A stretch of 64,000 nucleotides of DNA, taken from Actinostola sp. cb2023. Its lineage: Eukaryota; Cnidaria; Anthozoa; Actiniaria; Actinostolidae. Where the stretch lies: NCBI GenBank assembly GCA_033675265.1, contig JAUJYZ010001373.1:45001-109000 (forward strand), given 5' to 3'. The position numbers and the translations under genes were made by a program. Shown in pieces: positions 32,687 to 45,500 of the stretch (within the stretch, counting starts at the first letter, position 1; every line of letters starts with the position of its first letter). The notes under the pieces were generated by a model. That model was not told the DNA's origin. It saw only the letters and a program-made list of their open reading frames with translations, and searched no databases.

Positions 32687-35012
32687 GTGCTAGATCCAGC
32701 AAAGGTACAGGCAGTTAGACATATGAAGGCTCCCACGACAGTGAAGGAAGTTCGAAGCTTTCTAGGCTTGGCAGGTTATTATAGGAGATTCGTGCCCGGT
32801 TTCGCAACAGTAGCCTCTCCATTGACAGATTTGACCAAGAAAGATAGACAGTTTAACTGGACAGACGACTGTGAACAGGTATTTCAGACTATAAAAGATC
32901 TTGTCAGCTCAACGCAGGTGTTAATGTACCCTAGGTTTGATAGAGAGTTCATTTTACAGACAGACGCCTCGGATGTTGGCGTAGGAGCAGTACTTTCGCA
33001 GATAGATGATGATGGTATAGAGAAACCCGTAGCGTTCGCTAGTCAGTCACTCAGCCCTAGAGAGCGCAACTATTCAGCCACAGAAAAGGAAGCTTACGCC
33101 ATAGTCTTTGGGACAAAGCATTTCAGAGTTTACTTGCTAGGTCGACATTTTAGGATAGTAACTGCATGATCACCATGCTTTGAAGTGGCTGCACAGCATG
33201 GAACCCAAAGGTAGGTTAGCCCGATGGATTATGGACCTCCAGGAATTTCAGTTCCTTACCGAGCATAGACCGGGGAGACAAAATGGGAACGCAGACGCTT
33301 TATCACGCCTAGAGGTACAAACAAATGCCAGCGAAGGCTGCAGAGAAACAGAAAGACAGACAAATAACGACCAGTCGGCACCAGCAGTCACTAGACAAGA
33401 TCAGGACACACCTCAGGAAGGAGAGGAGGCAAATACACCTAACAATGACGGTAGTGGCAACACATGTGCAGTAACTGTTAATCCTAGTTTAGATCTTAAG
33501 CAGGCCCAAAGACAAGACAAATCCATAGCAACAGTAATAGAATTCAAGGGTAAAGGTCAGCATAGACCAGAGTTTAAAGAGTGGGCAGACGACTCAGGTC
33601 TACGAAGTCTTTGGTATAACTATGATAGACTATTCGTCCGTAATAATCTGTTAATGAGGTTAATAAGGAAGAAGGATACCATGTCAAGGTATGCGGTGGT
33701 AGTACCACAAGTTTTAGTTAAGGAAGTATTAAACGACGTCCACGACAGCCCTTTTGCAGGGCACTTAGGAGTCACTAGAACCATAGAACGAATTAGAGAA
33801 AGATTTTATTGGCCACGCATGCGCGAGTCAGTCGAAGCTCACATTCGGGAATGTTCTGCATGTGCGCAACGTAAAGACCCCGTCAATGCAAATAAAGCTC
33901 CTGTTCAGACCATAGAAGTAGGTGAGCCTTTCTGTTTCTGGGCGATGGATTATATGGGCCCCCTACCTGAGACGGCACGCGGACACAAGCACATCTTGGT
34001 CATGATGGATCATTTCTCGAAATGGTGCGAGGCCATTCCAACCAAAGACCAAAAGGCAAGTACCGTCGCCCCGATCCTAGTGAACAGGGTATTTTCCAGG
34101 TTTGGTCCCCCGACCATCTTACACTCAGACCAAGGCGCCAACTTTGAAAGCAATCTCATGCATGAGATCTGTGACGTTATGGGAATTACCAAGACACGAA
34201 CTACAGCTTACCACCCCAGCGGAGACGGACAGGTTGAACGACAAAACAGAACCCTCCAGAATATGTTGTCAGCTTTTGTATCGAAGCACAAAGACGATTG
34301 GGATTTGTGGTTAGACCCAGTTGTGTATGCGTACAACTCAAGTCGTCAAGAGTCCACGGGACTATCGCCATACCAGACTGTTTTCGGCCGACTTCCACGC
34401 ATGCCGTTCGAACTAGAATGGGGTCTACCTTTAAGTAATCCATCCACACTCAGTGAGTATACACAATCAGTTAGGAACACCCTCAGAGACATTAGGCAGA
34501 TCGCCCAGCAGAACCTAACACATGCCAGGAGTAACCAAATGGAACGTAGTAGAGAGAGAACAAATGATTGGGTTCCATACAAAGTAGGTCAAACGGTTTG
34601 GTTATATAGACCCAAAAGTTGGAAGTTTGGTACGAAGTGGATAGGACCGTATACCATTTTAGCCCATCTAGGTCAGGTCAATTATAAAATTAGATCAGGA
34701 ACAGGGAAAGTTTCGGTGGTCCACCACAACCACCTTAAACCATATTTTGCCCCCACGGGTCCGCGAAATGTTTTTTGCCCCAGCAGAGAACATGGTGAAT
34801 TTACTTTTGTAGAGAACGACCCCTCTCCCTCGTTTGCCCCGCCCGACGACCCTCCCCCGGCCAGGGACAGGCCGGTACGATTGCGACAAAACATTCACAG
34901 ACCTGGTTGGCAAAGGGATTATGTTTTTTTACTGACCGGCCCGCACTCAGCCTTATGCTGTTTAGTTATATTTCAGATTTTCTTTACTTATTTTCGGGGA
35001 CGAAAAATCTAA
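32687..35012 (+). pseudogene. Gypsy pol: RT end, RNase H, integrase; frameshifted
   Basis: First frame 32687-33169: [19 protein letters not shown] (RT thumb) and [15 protein letters not shown] with [14 protein letters not shown] (RNase H). A 4-bp CATG excess in ACTGCATGATCACC (about 33164-33167) shifts the frame before the expected DHHALKW. The second frame is open 33180-35012: EHRPGRQNGNADALSRLE, the integrase HHCC zinc finger (HDSPFAGH...CSACAQRK), the catalytic triad in FWAMDYMGP, LHSDQGANFE and VERQNRTLQNML, then a GPY/F module (KWIGPYTI...HHNHLKPYF). Integrase inserts the DNA copy into the host genome. The shift and the missing 5' part make it inactive. Confidence 0.9.
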
Positions 35013-35024
35013 CGAGGGGGGTAG

Positions 35025-35300
35025 TGAAGCGTATCGAATATTCCAGCATATTCGCGATCATTCTAGAATGGTCAGGATTGTGAAATGACAATCCCGCCTA
35101 ATAACGTCAGCAAGTAGATTACACACTTCCCATTACGAAATTATAAATGTATTGTAATTAGAATCAGAACGCATGTTTACGCAATATTGTAAAAGTATAT
35201 CTAAACGAAAATACTTGTAAGTCTTTAGTCGACAGTTGAGAAGCTGGAATAAAGAGTCAAGAGAATAACTGGTCTCTCTGTGTTACTTGGGCACGCTACA
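35025..35300 (+). repeat. Gypsy 3' LTR (276 bp)
   Basis: Preceded by the purine tract CGAGGGGGGTAG. Starts TGAAGCG and ends CGCTACA, an imperfect inverted pair. Contains AATAAA at 35248-35253, the likely polyadenylation signal. No second LTR in the window. Confidence 0.75.
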
Positions 35301-36085
35301 CTCAAATTAAAGCTCGGTTCGAAAATTTGCGTGAGCGCAGGGCGTCGACTCCATAGTCAGCGCTAGAAAAAGAGTTGTCGGGTTTTCTGCAGAAGATTCC
35401 GCCCGGTCGGGATTTAAACTCAGCCACTCCCGAAGATGTAATACATTTTCTCATTTGGAAGGATAATGGCGGAAAAACAAAAGTGCACGAAAAGACTTGC
35501 AGTGGATTTGGGAGTAAGAGGGATGTGAAGTGTGCATGTCCGACCCGGCTATCATTCGGCTCTGTGGACTCCTTGATAGGGAAGTTGAGAGCGATCTTTG
35601 CAACTGTTGGGAGAGGCTCTCACGATTCTGAATTGCTAGGTTATGGTAATCCAGCTGCGTCTAAGAAAGTGAAGGAGTATTTGTCGGTGGTAAAAGAGGA
35701 ACAACTTGAGGCAAGGATTGTGCCATCGCAGGCGGAGCCTTCCTTCCTTACTGATCTACTGGTTGTGGCAAAATTGATTGGTGATTTGATGACAAAACCC
35801 GGTGTCCTTTCAAAACAAGTGTTCGTGTTGGCAAGGGATCAGGCGTTCCTAAAACTCTTGTTTTTTGCGGGGGATAGAGCGGGTGATTTAAGTCATATCA
35901 AAAGCCAGGAAATTCTGTATTTTCCAAACAAAGAGGGTTTCTTATTTAACCATACGCTGACTAAGAGTTTGCGGGATGGCACAACTAATGTGTTTGGAGT
36001 TCGTCGTTATGGCTCCAAAGTGGTTCTATTTGCCCTGTTGCAGCTATTGAAGTATACATCTATGCAAACTCCATTTGAATTGTAA
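35301..36085 (+). pseudogene. DIRS-like tyrosine recombinase, broken
   Basis: In DIRS elements this enzyme joins circular DNA into the genome without a target duplication. After the gypsy LTR the frame reads KARFENLRERRASTP, meets TAG at 35354-35356, and continues open with EDVIHFLIWKDNGGKTKVHE. The catalytic Arg region is FFAGDRAGDLSHIK and the following Lys region is TKSLRDGTTNVFGVRR. Near 36020 the conserved continuation (ICPVAAIEVYIY) moves to another frame, so there is a frameshift. The C-terminal H-x-x-R and Tyr are not found downstream. It is therefore truncated as well. Confidence 0.8.
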
Positions 36086-36089
36086 ATAT

Positions 36090-36940
36090 GATCCCTGGGG
36101 ATTAGTTAATATATGCAGATGAGTATATAAAGGAAAACACAAAGCACGCTCTGCCTCTTTCAAGTCACTTGGTCCGAGACGAAGGATGTTTTGGCTGCTA
36201 GCTCAGTAGAACCCGACTTACTCGCTACTCAAGGGTAAAGTATGGTTGAAGACGAGCAATCTCCTCCACCGGCGGCAGGACAAGTAGTACAACTGTAGCG
36301 AACGCTGGTAGTCACCCGAATGTCAAGCGCCGGTTCAGCAAATTCAGGAGCCGAGGTTGACGAACGAGTTGACTAGTTGAAGCGGCCAAAGCTCCGGCTA
36401 ATGTGGTATCGTATATTGGTTTCTGTATGACATATTTCTCAGTGTCGGGCAATTTTCAGTCATGTAATTTAGTAGGGTTTTACCGTTTCTTTAGTGCCGG
36501 GTTTGTTGCTTTCAAAGCTTAGTCGGGCAAAGTTTAGTTCGCCACGTGTAATATGTAAATGGCCTGCATGTGTGAAAGAGCTTGTAAGGGACTCGTGCTA
36601 CTCGAGCGTGGTTGTTGCAGATTGTGTACAAACTTTAGCGGGAAATTTTGTGCTGGTGTTTGAAATAAGTTCGTTTGAAATAAGTTTAGAATTGTGCATC
36701 GGCGACGGTATTCTGTTTTATATCTCTCTCTTTCTTTTTGCCTGTGGGGCTGTAGTCTGTTTGCCGGGTCGGGTGTTGGTAGTTCAGAAATTTATGGTTT
36801 GTTGGACAGTAAACATGCAGTTTATTATTTACAGGCAATGTATGTATCGATAATTGTATTGATCATTTCTAGAATCCGCTTGATCTAGTCCGTAGAGGAA
36901 CAGTGAAAGAGGCCCGTGATCGACCTCGGAGCACGTGGTA
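36090..36940 (+). other. Possible 5' leader of a second retroelement
   Basis: TATATAAAGG at about 36125 is followed 110 bp later by ATGGTTGAAGACGAGCAATC (36242), an 18-codon frame rich in Pro that ends at TAG. This resembles the layout of the 23.68-kb leader but shares no clear sequence with it. The remainder to 36940 holds nothing recognised. Confidence 0.35.
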
Positions 36941-37009
36941 CTAACTAAGCCGGAATGTATGGTTTGTCGGATCTGACCGGTGATGGAGGCACGCTATGAC
37001 CGGATATGT

Positions 37010-37960
37010 TGTACTGGCCCATAATCGAGGCACACTGTGACTGGAAATGTAAAAAGTCGTGTAACTGGCCCGTGATCGAGGCACGCTGTGACTGGAAACT
37101 GAGTAGAAAATCGTGTAACTGGCCCGTGATCAAGACACACTATGACTGGAAATGTAAAAAGTCGTGTAACTGGCCCGTGATCGAGGCGCGCTGTGATCGA
37201 AGAGATAAAAAAATTGTGTACTGGCCCGTGATCGAGGCACGCTGTGATCGAAGAGATAAAAAAATGTGTACTGGCCCGTGATCGAGGCACGCTGTGATCG
37301 AAGAGATAAAAAATTGTGTACTGGCCCGTGATCGAGGCACGCTGTGATCGAAGAGATAAAAAATTGTGTACTGGCCCGTGATCGAGGCACGCTGTGATCG
37401 AAGAGATAAAAAATTGTGTACTGGCCCGTGATCGAGGCACGCTGTGATCGAAGAGATAACAAATTGTGTACTGGCCCGTGATCGAGGCACGCTGTGATCG
37501 AAGATATAAAAATTGTGTACTGGCCCGTGATCGATCGAGGCACGCTGTGATCGAAGAGATAAAAAATTGTGTACTGGCCCGTGATCGATCGAGGCACGCT
37601 GTGATCGAAGAGATAAAAAATTGTGTACTGGCCCGTGATCGAGGCACGCTGTGATCGAAGAGATAAAAAATTGTGTACTGGCCCGTGATCGAGGCACGCT
37701 GTGACCGAGAATGTGGCCCGTGATCGAGGCACACTGTGACCGGAAAGGTACGTTGGTGACCAGAAATTCAGGTAGTGATTTACGTATGTACTTGCCCGTG
37801 ATCGAGGCACATGTGAAAAATGGGTGCCAGCCGTGATCGAAGCAGATTGTGACTGGAACGAAATGTATAGAATCGCGTACTGGACCGTGATCGAGTCACG
37901 CTGTCACTGGAACCTGTAGTAAATCACCTACTGGCTCGTGTTCGAGGCACGCTGTGACAG
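37010..37960. repeat. 50-bp minisatellite, TGGCCCGTGATCGAGGCACG units
   Basis: About 18 units; the central ones (37200-37690) are nearly identical 50-mers ending GAAGAGATAAAAAATTGTGT. Edges are degenerate. Some units contain an extra ATCG (GATCGATCGAGG). Open frames on the minus strand with RSQRASITGQYTI are products of the repeat. Confidence 0.95.
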
Positions 37961-40784
37961 GAAATGTAGAAAATGGCGCTTGTGTGATCTGAAGGAGGCT
38001 GCATGATAGTATTGGATGAGAATAAGATAAACAATAAACTGTGTGGGTTGCAAACACTCTGGGTACGATTGCAAATTTATGAATGGAGGTGTATAGGATT
38101 TGCGAGTTTTTACAAGGTGTTACATACATACAGATTTGGTATTGGCTACTCCATTTTACGTACTCTAGCCGTTCCAGGGTAATGTCAATGTAATGTAGGT
38201 TAGTATCTCAGGTTGGGGCGAGTAACTCACTCAGGTTAGCTTTTTATCTAAGCTGCTTGTGTACGCTTCGTTCACGGACGTGTTGTAGTTGCTCCCTCCT
38301 GATCGGGGACCCCGTTGTATTTCGTTTTTTGCCTACGCATAGTATAGCATGGATCGCGAGTTTGGAATCAAACTTTTCGCTGTTCCTAGATGCTGCAGAA
38401 TTTGATATTCATCTATTCCGCTCTGTGAGGTCAGCGACAACTTAAATTGGGTGAATATAGATGGGGTCCCCGTTCTGGGGAGAGCATCAGTTTGGTCTAC
38501 TATAGAAGGCGTCATGGTAGTGTGGCTGGTTGATATCTTTATCTCTACCACTTGTGAACTGGTAGAATCGGTAGGCTGGATGGTTGGTACAAGATGTTTA
38601 TTAGAAGCTCTCTGAATTGGGTTACATTGGTCTTTCCTGGCTAACTGGTGTTTGTTGTTCTCAAGTCATGGTTCGACTCTCAACTGTCAATTGTATACAT
38701 GATTGAAGTGAAGTACTGTGTGTACTCTCTGAAGTGAAGTCAAGTCCAGTGCAACCTCTTTGTGCACTACTTTTTATAATAGCGTCATATGCTAATATGC
38801 TATACGTCAGAATAATACATAACTAGGCGTATCAATAGTTGAACGTAATCTTAAAAGTACAGGTTTATACGTAATCTATTCAATACGATTTCTATGGCTA
38901 TTGAAAGCATCGTCAATCTGGATAATAACAGAATACTGAAATCTGAGTATACTTCGATAGTTATCAAACTACATGAGTTTGAAGACTCGAATTCTGTAAC
39001 TTATTATCTTAGTAAACATGATACGTATCTTTGTGCTTTGTTCTCTACTGCGCAAGACATAAGAGAGTTGTTGTTGCAATCTTGCTGGGAAATATATCAG
39101 CTGTTCTGACACTTATTAGATTAGATTTGTACTTGTGAATTAAGCTTAGAATATTGGACGTACGTGTTAATTGAACTGTTGTTCAAGAAGTTATTGGATT
39201 ATTCCAGATACGACTTTTGACGTGTTACTATGGTAACTAGCTTACTAGAATCCCATGGATTCTATATTCTAGATAATCTTAGTTTCTTGTATGAAATGTG
39301 AATATGAGCTTCTCTACAGTAGCACGGTGTTCTCCTGAGTATTCTGCCTGTTATATTTCGGGATACAGACCACTCGGTAGCGGATGGCTTGCATACCAAA
39401 GCATGGTGAAAGATTCTTGTCGATCACCCATTTGGGGGATACAATTATAGAGTGGATTACCAACAAGGTGGATATGTAGGATTTTATACAATGAGCACTT
39501 TAAGCCCGTTCTTTCGAAAACGTGGATGTCACTACCGTGTCAGGCGTTGTGATAGGTTGAATAAAGGATGTTCACATGACCATGGTTTTGTGTCTGTATC
39601 GATAACCAGGCTCTAAATAATATACTAGTAGTAAATTGGTTCAACCAAGTGAAGCGCCGTCGTATATTTTTGCATGGCGAGTTTAACGAAAACGTGCGTG
39701 GTGTAGAGTAAAACTATTATATAGAGAGTGCAAACACTAAAACCATGTTGTCATGGAAAGGCACGTGGACTTATTCTAAATGAGCGTGAGAACAGAAGAT
39801 TCTGATCAGCTGATGCATGATTCATTGTTCGGCAGACGTTTAGCGTGACTGCGATCCGAAATATCTAGAAGCATACGAACATATCCCGATAGGTGGCCGT
39901 AAGGAGTTAGGCATACGAAGATATTCCGATAGGTGACCGTAGGGAGTTCGGGTGTGCTCGTTTGTGCGATGTGGGCTGCACGAGACTGCGCAGTGCGAAT
40001 TATGCAATTTTGTGACCATGAACGGTATTCCTCAGCGCGGGGCCCTTCGGCCAATTAGTGCTATTCTGTAATATTTAGTTAGTACTTTTTCGTGGATATA
40101 TGATATGCACTCTTACACATTTATTTATTTATTTTAACTTTAACGATATGAATGTACACGTGATATCCGCTGTCATCTGTCATGGTACGAGTACATGAAA
40201 TGTACCATATATGATGTCATGTGTTTCTCTTCCTATTGAACTGCGACACTTGAGCTTCCTTTTCATAGCTTTTGAGGTAAACACGTGATAGAGATTCTGA
40301 TTCAGTTCTTGAATTTTATTCACTCAGTGGTTTGACATGTTTTGATTTCGCGAGCGTTTCTTGTCCATTTCAGGTGTGGGAACAGGCCATTCTCATTTGT
40401 TGATGTGGGTTTAATGTGACAGAGATGTGATGTATACGTGATGTGATGTCTGCTGTCATACGTTATTGCCGGCGGGTGTGCATAACCACCTGAACATTTT
40501 AGAAATCTATTGGTATAGCATATGGGGCCATCTACGCTTCGCTCTGACGGCAATAACGACGCCTATTTTGTAAGGTTTGGAAGGGTATAGAGTAGAACGG
40601 AAATAAAACAAGTCTATAAAACAAGGTTATGTGTGGCCTAACTGCATCGGGTGGTTTCAGGGACACTTTGGGAGTATGTGGGATCTCAAATAATGGTGTA
40701 TGGCGTGACAGCTTGGGGAAGGCCAGATTGATTGTCCATACCTCATTACCATCTCATGAATAACAATACCCAGGACAGAATATC
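37961..40784. other. Non-coding stretch of the DIRS-like region
   Basis: No recognised gene. A roughly 44-bp tandem duplication (GCATACGAACATATCCCGAT and its variant) lies at about 39870-39945. Several scattered short frames have no recognisable motif. Confidence 0.55.
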
Positions 40785-40906
40785 TTACTATTCATACTTC
40801 ATGAATATTCATTATCCCGTGCGATGACGTAATAAGCAGTATATAAGGTAGAATTAATTATGCAAATGTGTCAGTTCACCAAGATTGAGATGGCGAGTGG
40901 AAGTCG
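40785..40906 (+). repeat. 122-bp direct repeat, right copy
   Basis: Same TATA box (40840-40846) and start ATGGCGAGTGGAAGTCG as the left copy; then the sequence diverges at once to ACCCACCCAACCC. In a DIRS/Ngaro split-repeat layout this would be A2. Confidence 0.85.
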
Positions 40907-42518
40907 ACCCACCCAACCCACCCTCTTGTTGACAAAATTAGCACTTATGTGCTCTTTGTCGTATTGCTCGACAGGGAGTCTCATCCCATACCTTAAAAAC
41001 CAGAACGTTTCTAATGGCGCTGAAACGCCGTCACAGCATCGAAAGTAGTAAGAACTGACAACACATTAGTGAATTTTTTTTTTATTATTTACGAAAAATC
41101 TTGAAATACGGAGGGATGTTTTAAAGCCACATACATTTACTGTAAATATGCAAATTAAACAACGGTCTTCACAGATAATGAGCTAATTGGGCTCCCTGTG
41201 GATGACTGTGAAAGATTAGTTCACACCTTCTTATGAATAACTGATAGCCAAGTTACATTGCATAGCGACGAAGTCACCAGCTCCTAGAGGGGAGCATGTC
41301 CCCCACCCCCCTCCTCCTCCTCCCCCCCCAAAATTTTTTTTTTATAGGTATATAGGGTCTCTGAAAGTTTCCTGCCTTCTTGAGGGCAGTTTTCGAACAA
41401 GTTTGAATTGACAGTAAATTGATCTTGTTGCCGAATCGTAGGAGCCTTAGAGTGATACACCCCCTTTCGCTCAGCCTTACCCAAGTGATCCCCCCTTTTT
41501 CATACTTCCAACCCCCCCCCCCCCCCCCCTCTAAATGATACCAAAAACCATAATTCACCCCTAAAAGAGACGCCGATCATCCCCGCCCCATTCACATGTG
41601 AGTTACAACTTGTTTCCAACTCATTCTACCGTCCGACACTGCGATAAACAATGTGATCTGAGCGTTCGGTGCATCATTTCTGGACTCTTGTCTTTCGACG
41701 TATCAACCGATTACGTCAAATCTAAAGATAGATATGATGTCGTGACTTCGAAAGGGTTCACTATTAATTATTTACCAATTCTTTAACAGATTTTAATATT
41801 AAAATACTCGCAGTGTATATCTTTTCACAGAAATCCATTCTCTCATTTAATTACTGGCACGTGGAACAGACGATTTTCACCTGACAAAAGGACCGGAAAC
41901 GGAAATAGCTCATTCAATTCAAGGATATTTAGTTGTAAAACAATCATTCTGCGCGATTATGAAATGTCACCCAATGTTGGTGATTCTGTCAAAGCCGCAG
42001 TTACGATTTGCATTCTTGAGGTGAAATCAGCCGTAATAAAACGAGTGTTGATTTTTGACCATATATTTTATTGAAAATATTGAAAATAACTCAGCAATGA
42101 AAACAATAAGTAAATATTACTTTTACTAAAATGATTGAGTCGAAAGGGATGTAAAATGTTTTTGAAAGAGATGGAAGAAAAGCGAATGTGTCGCGTTACA
42201 TTTGGCCAAAAGCACGTGACAATACCCAGCCTCGTTTACATGCCGAAGTCATTTCCCAGACCTGTTGGATCTTCACTGCTATAAGTGCTGAATTATATTT
42301 CTTCAAATTTGCTTCAAAAATGAACATTTAGTGCAAATAGTGGTTTAGATCTGTAGTGGAACAGGATGAAGAAGATACAGTGTCGTCCCATGGGGGAAAA
42401 TAACTTGCGAAAACTACCCAAATAGCCAGCAAAGGAGTTTTTGTTGTGATTGTGAAAGTATAAAATATCACCTGATATTCAATGGTGACACAGCTAGTTT
42501 GATTATCCTCAAAAAAAC
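40907..42518. other. Upstream region of copy B
   Basis: Contains a C-rich tract (41310-41335 and 41510-41530) and otherwise unremarkable AT-rich sequence. No TATA box is evident near the copy B start. The promoter is presumably in the last few hundred bases before 42519, on position alone. Confidence 0.4.
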
Positions 42519-42565
42519 ATGGCTTCTGTCAAAGTAGCTGTGAGAGTCAGGCCTCTGAACAAAAG
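42519..42565 (+). CDS. Copy B exon 1 (start codon)
   Basis: [15 protein letters not shown] plus two bases of Arg. Identical protein to copy A exon 1 although codons differ (GTAGCTGTGAGA against GTTGCGGTCCGT). Donor AG|GTAAAC. Confidence 0.93.
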
Positions 42566-45500
42566 GTAAACGTCTCTTGTGAAGCTGGTCTTTACAAGCT
42601 TACTTTAAACTGTTATGCTCGGCCTCTGTAGTTGATGTTTACAAGGTGAAATTAACCGGTGAAATGTATTCCTCAAATGATTTTATTTCACGTCAATATG
42701 TCACACATGTTTCATAATCAGAGAGCTAGGCATGGGAGCTAAGACCATCATCGAAATGGATGGGAAAAAGACACGTATTTATAATCTAAAGGTACGTCGC
42801 ATGACTCGAATTCGTACAAAGCTTCTCGAACGCTTCATCAAAATAAACATCCAACTCGACAATGTCAATGATTTTATTGTCATACAGTATTTATTGTTTA
42901 TAACTGTGTTTACAGAGCTCTACGTTGACTGGGGAAGGAGAAAGAAAACACGCAGTGAAAGATTTCTCGTTTGATTATTCGTACTGGTCTGCAGATGATA
43001 CGAGCAACCACTTTGTAACGCAACAAAAGGTAATTAAAGATGAAGAAAATCGAATATTCACCTCACGTGCGATGTGTGAATGAGCGATATGTTATGGTAG
43101 TTCGTGCCCGATAGAAGCTTGAATGACATTGATATGGTTTTCCTTTTTATTATTATTATTATTGACGATGGCTCGAAATTTCAAGCTTCTCTGGGCGTGA
43201 AATCTATAGGATTAACTACCAAGGCTCTTGTCAAATATGCACGAGTTTTGCATATTCATGATCGTTACAACTCTGCCCATCATGTTTTGCTGATTTCGTG
43301 CAAGAGTACGTAAGTTCTTACTAGCAATATCTGCAGGGAGCTCTGGCAAGTGTTAACAACCTGTGAAGTACCAGCATTTCGTAAATATTTTGCAGATCTT
43401 TTTTGCCCCCTCACGTTTGGCAGCATCATAATTATTTTGGTACAATGTACATATGTAACTGGCACATGCATTATTGAGTATGCATTACTGAGACTATGGT
43501 GGTTTATATATAAACTGACACATGCATTATTGAGTATGCATCCATATATAACTGAGACTATGGTGGTTTATATTATATGAACAGCTGTTCAAGAAAGCGT
43601 TTATTTCCATGAAATTCAAGACTAATTTCCATCAACCATTTGGATCCTGAAAAAGTTATTATTTGCTGATCCAGGAACTGTGAAACCATTAAAACACATA
43701 AATTATAGTCCTATAGGAAAGCATTTGTGTAAATAGAAAGTTATTTGTACAGTGATTCTGTCAGAAGCCAATGGTAATATGGTTAATTAGTATGCACCAC
43801 ATCAATGTCATCAGACAACCAAAGCATTATGAATTAACCTATTGTTTGGTTCAATTCCAATAACAATAGTCATTGTTTTATATCAGGGATATAGACAATA
43901 GCATTTGTTCTTGTGGGAATATTAGTTGGTAATGACTGAATCTGCATGGTGTTCAAATGCAAATCATAACTGCATGTACGTGACAGCTAGGAGTCTATAC
44001 ATGTACTAGCTATAGTATAGTGGTAACCCAATCCACTTGCTGTTTTGGTCTACCTGTGTTCAATGAAAGAGAGGAGCCTGGTCATGACGAGGATGACTAG
44101 TTCTGCTCATTACTCATGATTGTAAGCTGCTCGGCTGCCATAGGCGCCTTCATATGCAGCACGAAAAAGTCCCCCATCAGTTGTAAAGTGTGACAAATGT
44201 GGAATGTATCATCACTGTTACCACTACCATCGATATCATCTGCACTTTATAGTAAAGACATTATATACTAATCATCATTACCAGCATCATGCATTGTCAT
44301 CAATGTCATTAGTCAGTTCACCATACATGTAAGTGTCATCATCATCAAATATATGCTAATCATCATTACCAGCATCATGCATTGTCATCAATGTCATTAG
44401 TCAGTTCACCATACATGTAAGTGTCATCATCATCAAATATATGCTAATCATCATTACCAGCATCATGCATTGTCATCAATGTCATTAGTCAGTTCACCAT
44501 ACATGTAAGTGTCATCATCATCAAATATATGCTAATCATCATTACCAGCATCATGCATTGTCATCAATGTCATTAGTCAGTTCACCATACATGTAAGTGT
44601 CATCATCATCAAATATATGCTAATCATCATTACCAGCATCATGCATTGTCATCAATGTCATTAGTCAGTTCACCATACATGTAAGTGTCATCATCATCAA
44701 ATATATGCTAATCATCATTACCAGCATCATGCATTGTCATCAATGTCATTAGTCAGTTCACCATATACATGTAAGTGTCATCATCATCAAATATATGCTA
44801 ATCATCATTACCAGCATCATGCATTGTCATCAATGTCATTAGTCAGTTCACCATATACATGTAAGTGTCATCATCATCAAATATATGCTAATCATCATTA
44901 CCAGCATCATGCATTGTCATCAATGTCATTAGTCAGTTCACCATACATGTAAGTGTCATCATCATCAAATATATGCTAATCATCATTACCAGCATCATGC
45001 ATTGTCATCAATGTCATTAGTCAGTTCACCATACATGTAAGTGTCATCATCATCAAATATATGCTAATCATCATTACCAGCATCATGCATTGTCATCAAT
45101 GTCATTAGTCAGTTCACCATACATGTAAGTGTCATCATCATCAAATATATGCTAATCATCATTACCAGCATCATGCATTGTCATCAATGTCATTAGTCAG
45201 TTCACCATACATGTAAGTGTCATCATCATCAAATATATGCTAATCATCATTACCAGCATCATGCATTGTCATCAATGTCATTAGTCAGTTCACCATACAT
45301 GTAAGTGTCATCATCATCAAATATATGCTAATCATCATTACCAGCATCATGCATTGTCATCAATGTCATTAGTCAGTTCACCATACATGTAAGTGTCATC
45401 ATCATCAAATATATGCTAATCATCATTACCAGCATCATGCATTGTCATCAATGTCATTAGTCAGTTCACCATATACATGTAAGTGTCATCATCATCAAAT

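Larger units (their letters stand above)
32686..35300 (+). mobile_element. Ty3/gypsy retrotransposon, 5'-truncated
   Basis: Begins abruptly inside the C-terminal part of the reverse transcriptase and runs through RNase H, integrase and a complete 3' LTR. The gag, protease, most RT and 5' LTR are missing. It interrupts the DIRS-like recombinase ORF. No matching flank duplication can be expected because the left end is lost. Confidence 0.88.
23676..40906 (+). mobile_element. Decayed DIRS-like (tyrosine-recombinase) retrotransposon region, with nested insertions
   Basis: Bounded by 122-bp direct repeats (23676-23797 and 40785-40906). In order it carries a gag-like start, a gag-like zinc-knuckle piece, a DIRS-type reverse transcriptase-RNase H, a zinc-ribbon piece and a tyrosine recombinase in place of a DDE integrase. 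That combination defines the DIRS order. Insertions of a palindrome-ended element, a foldback and a gypsy element split it. Every coding part is broken, so it is not autonomous. It is unproven that the two repeats belong to one element; they could mark two relatives. Confidence 0.65.

Noticed and set aside
36494..36853. 119-codon plus-strand frame
   Set aside because: Hydrophobic, cysteine-rich composition without a motif; probably chance in non-coding DNA of the retroelement region.
41274..41558. 94-codon minus-strand frame with poly-Gly
   Set aside because: Driven by the C-rich tracts; no homology recognised.
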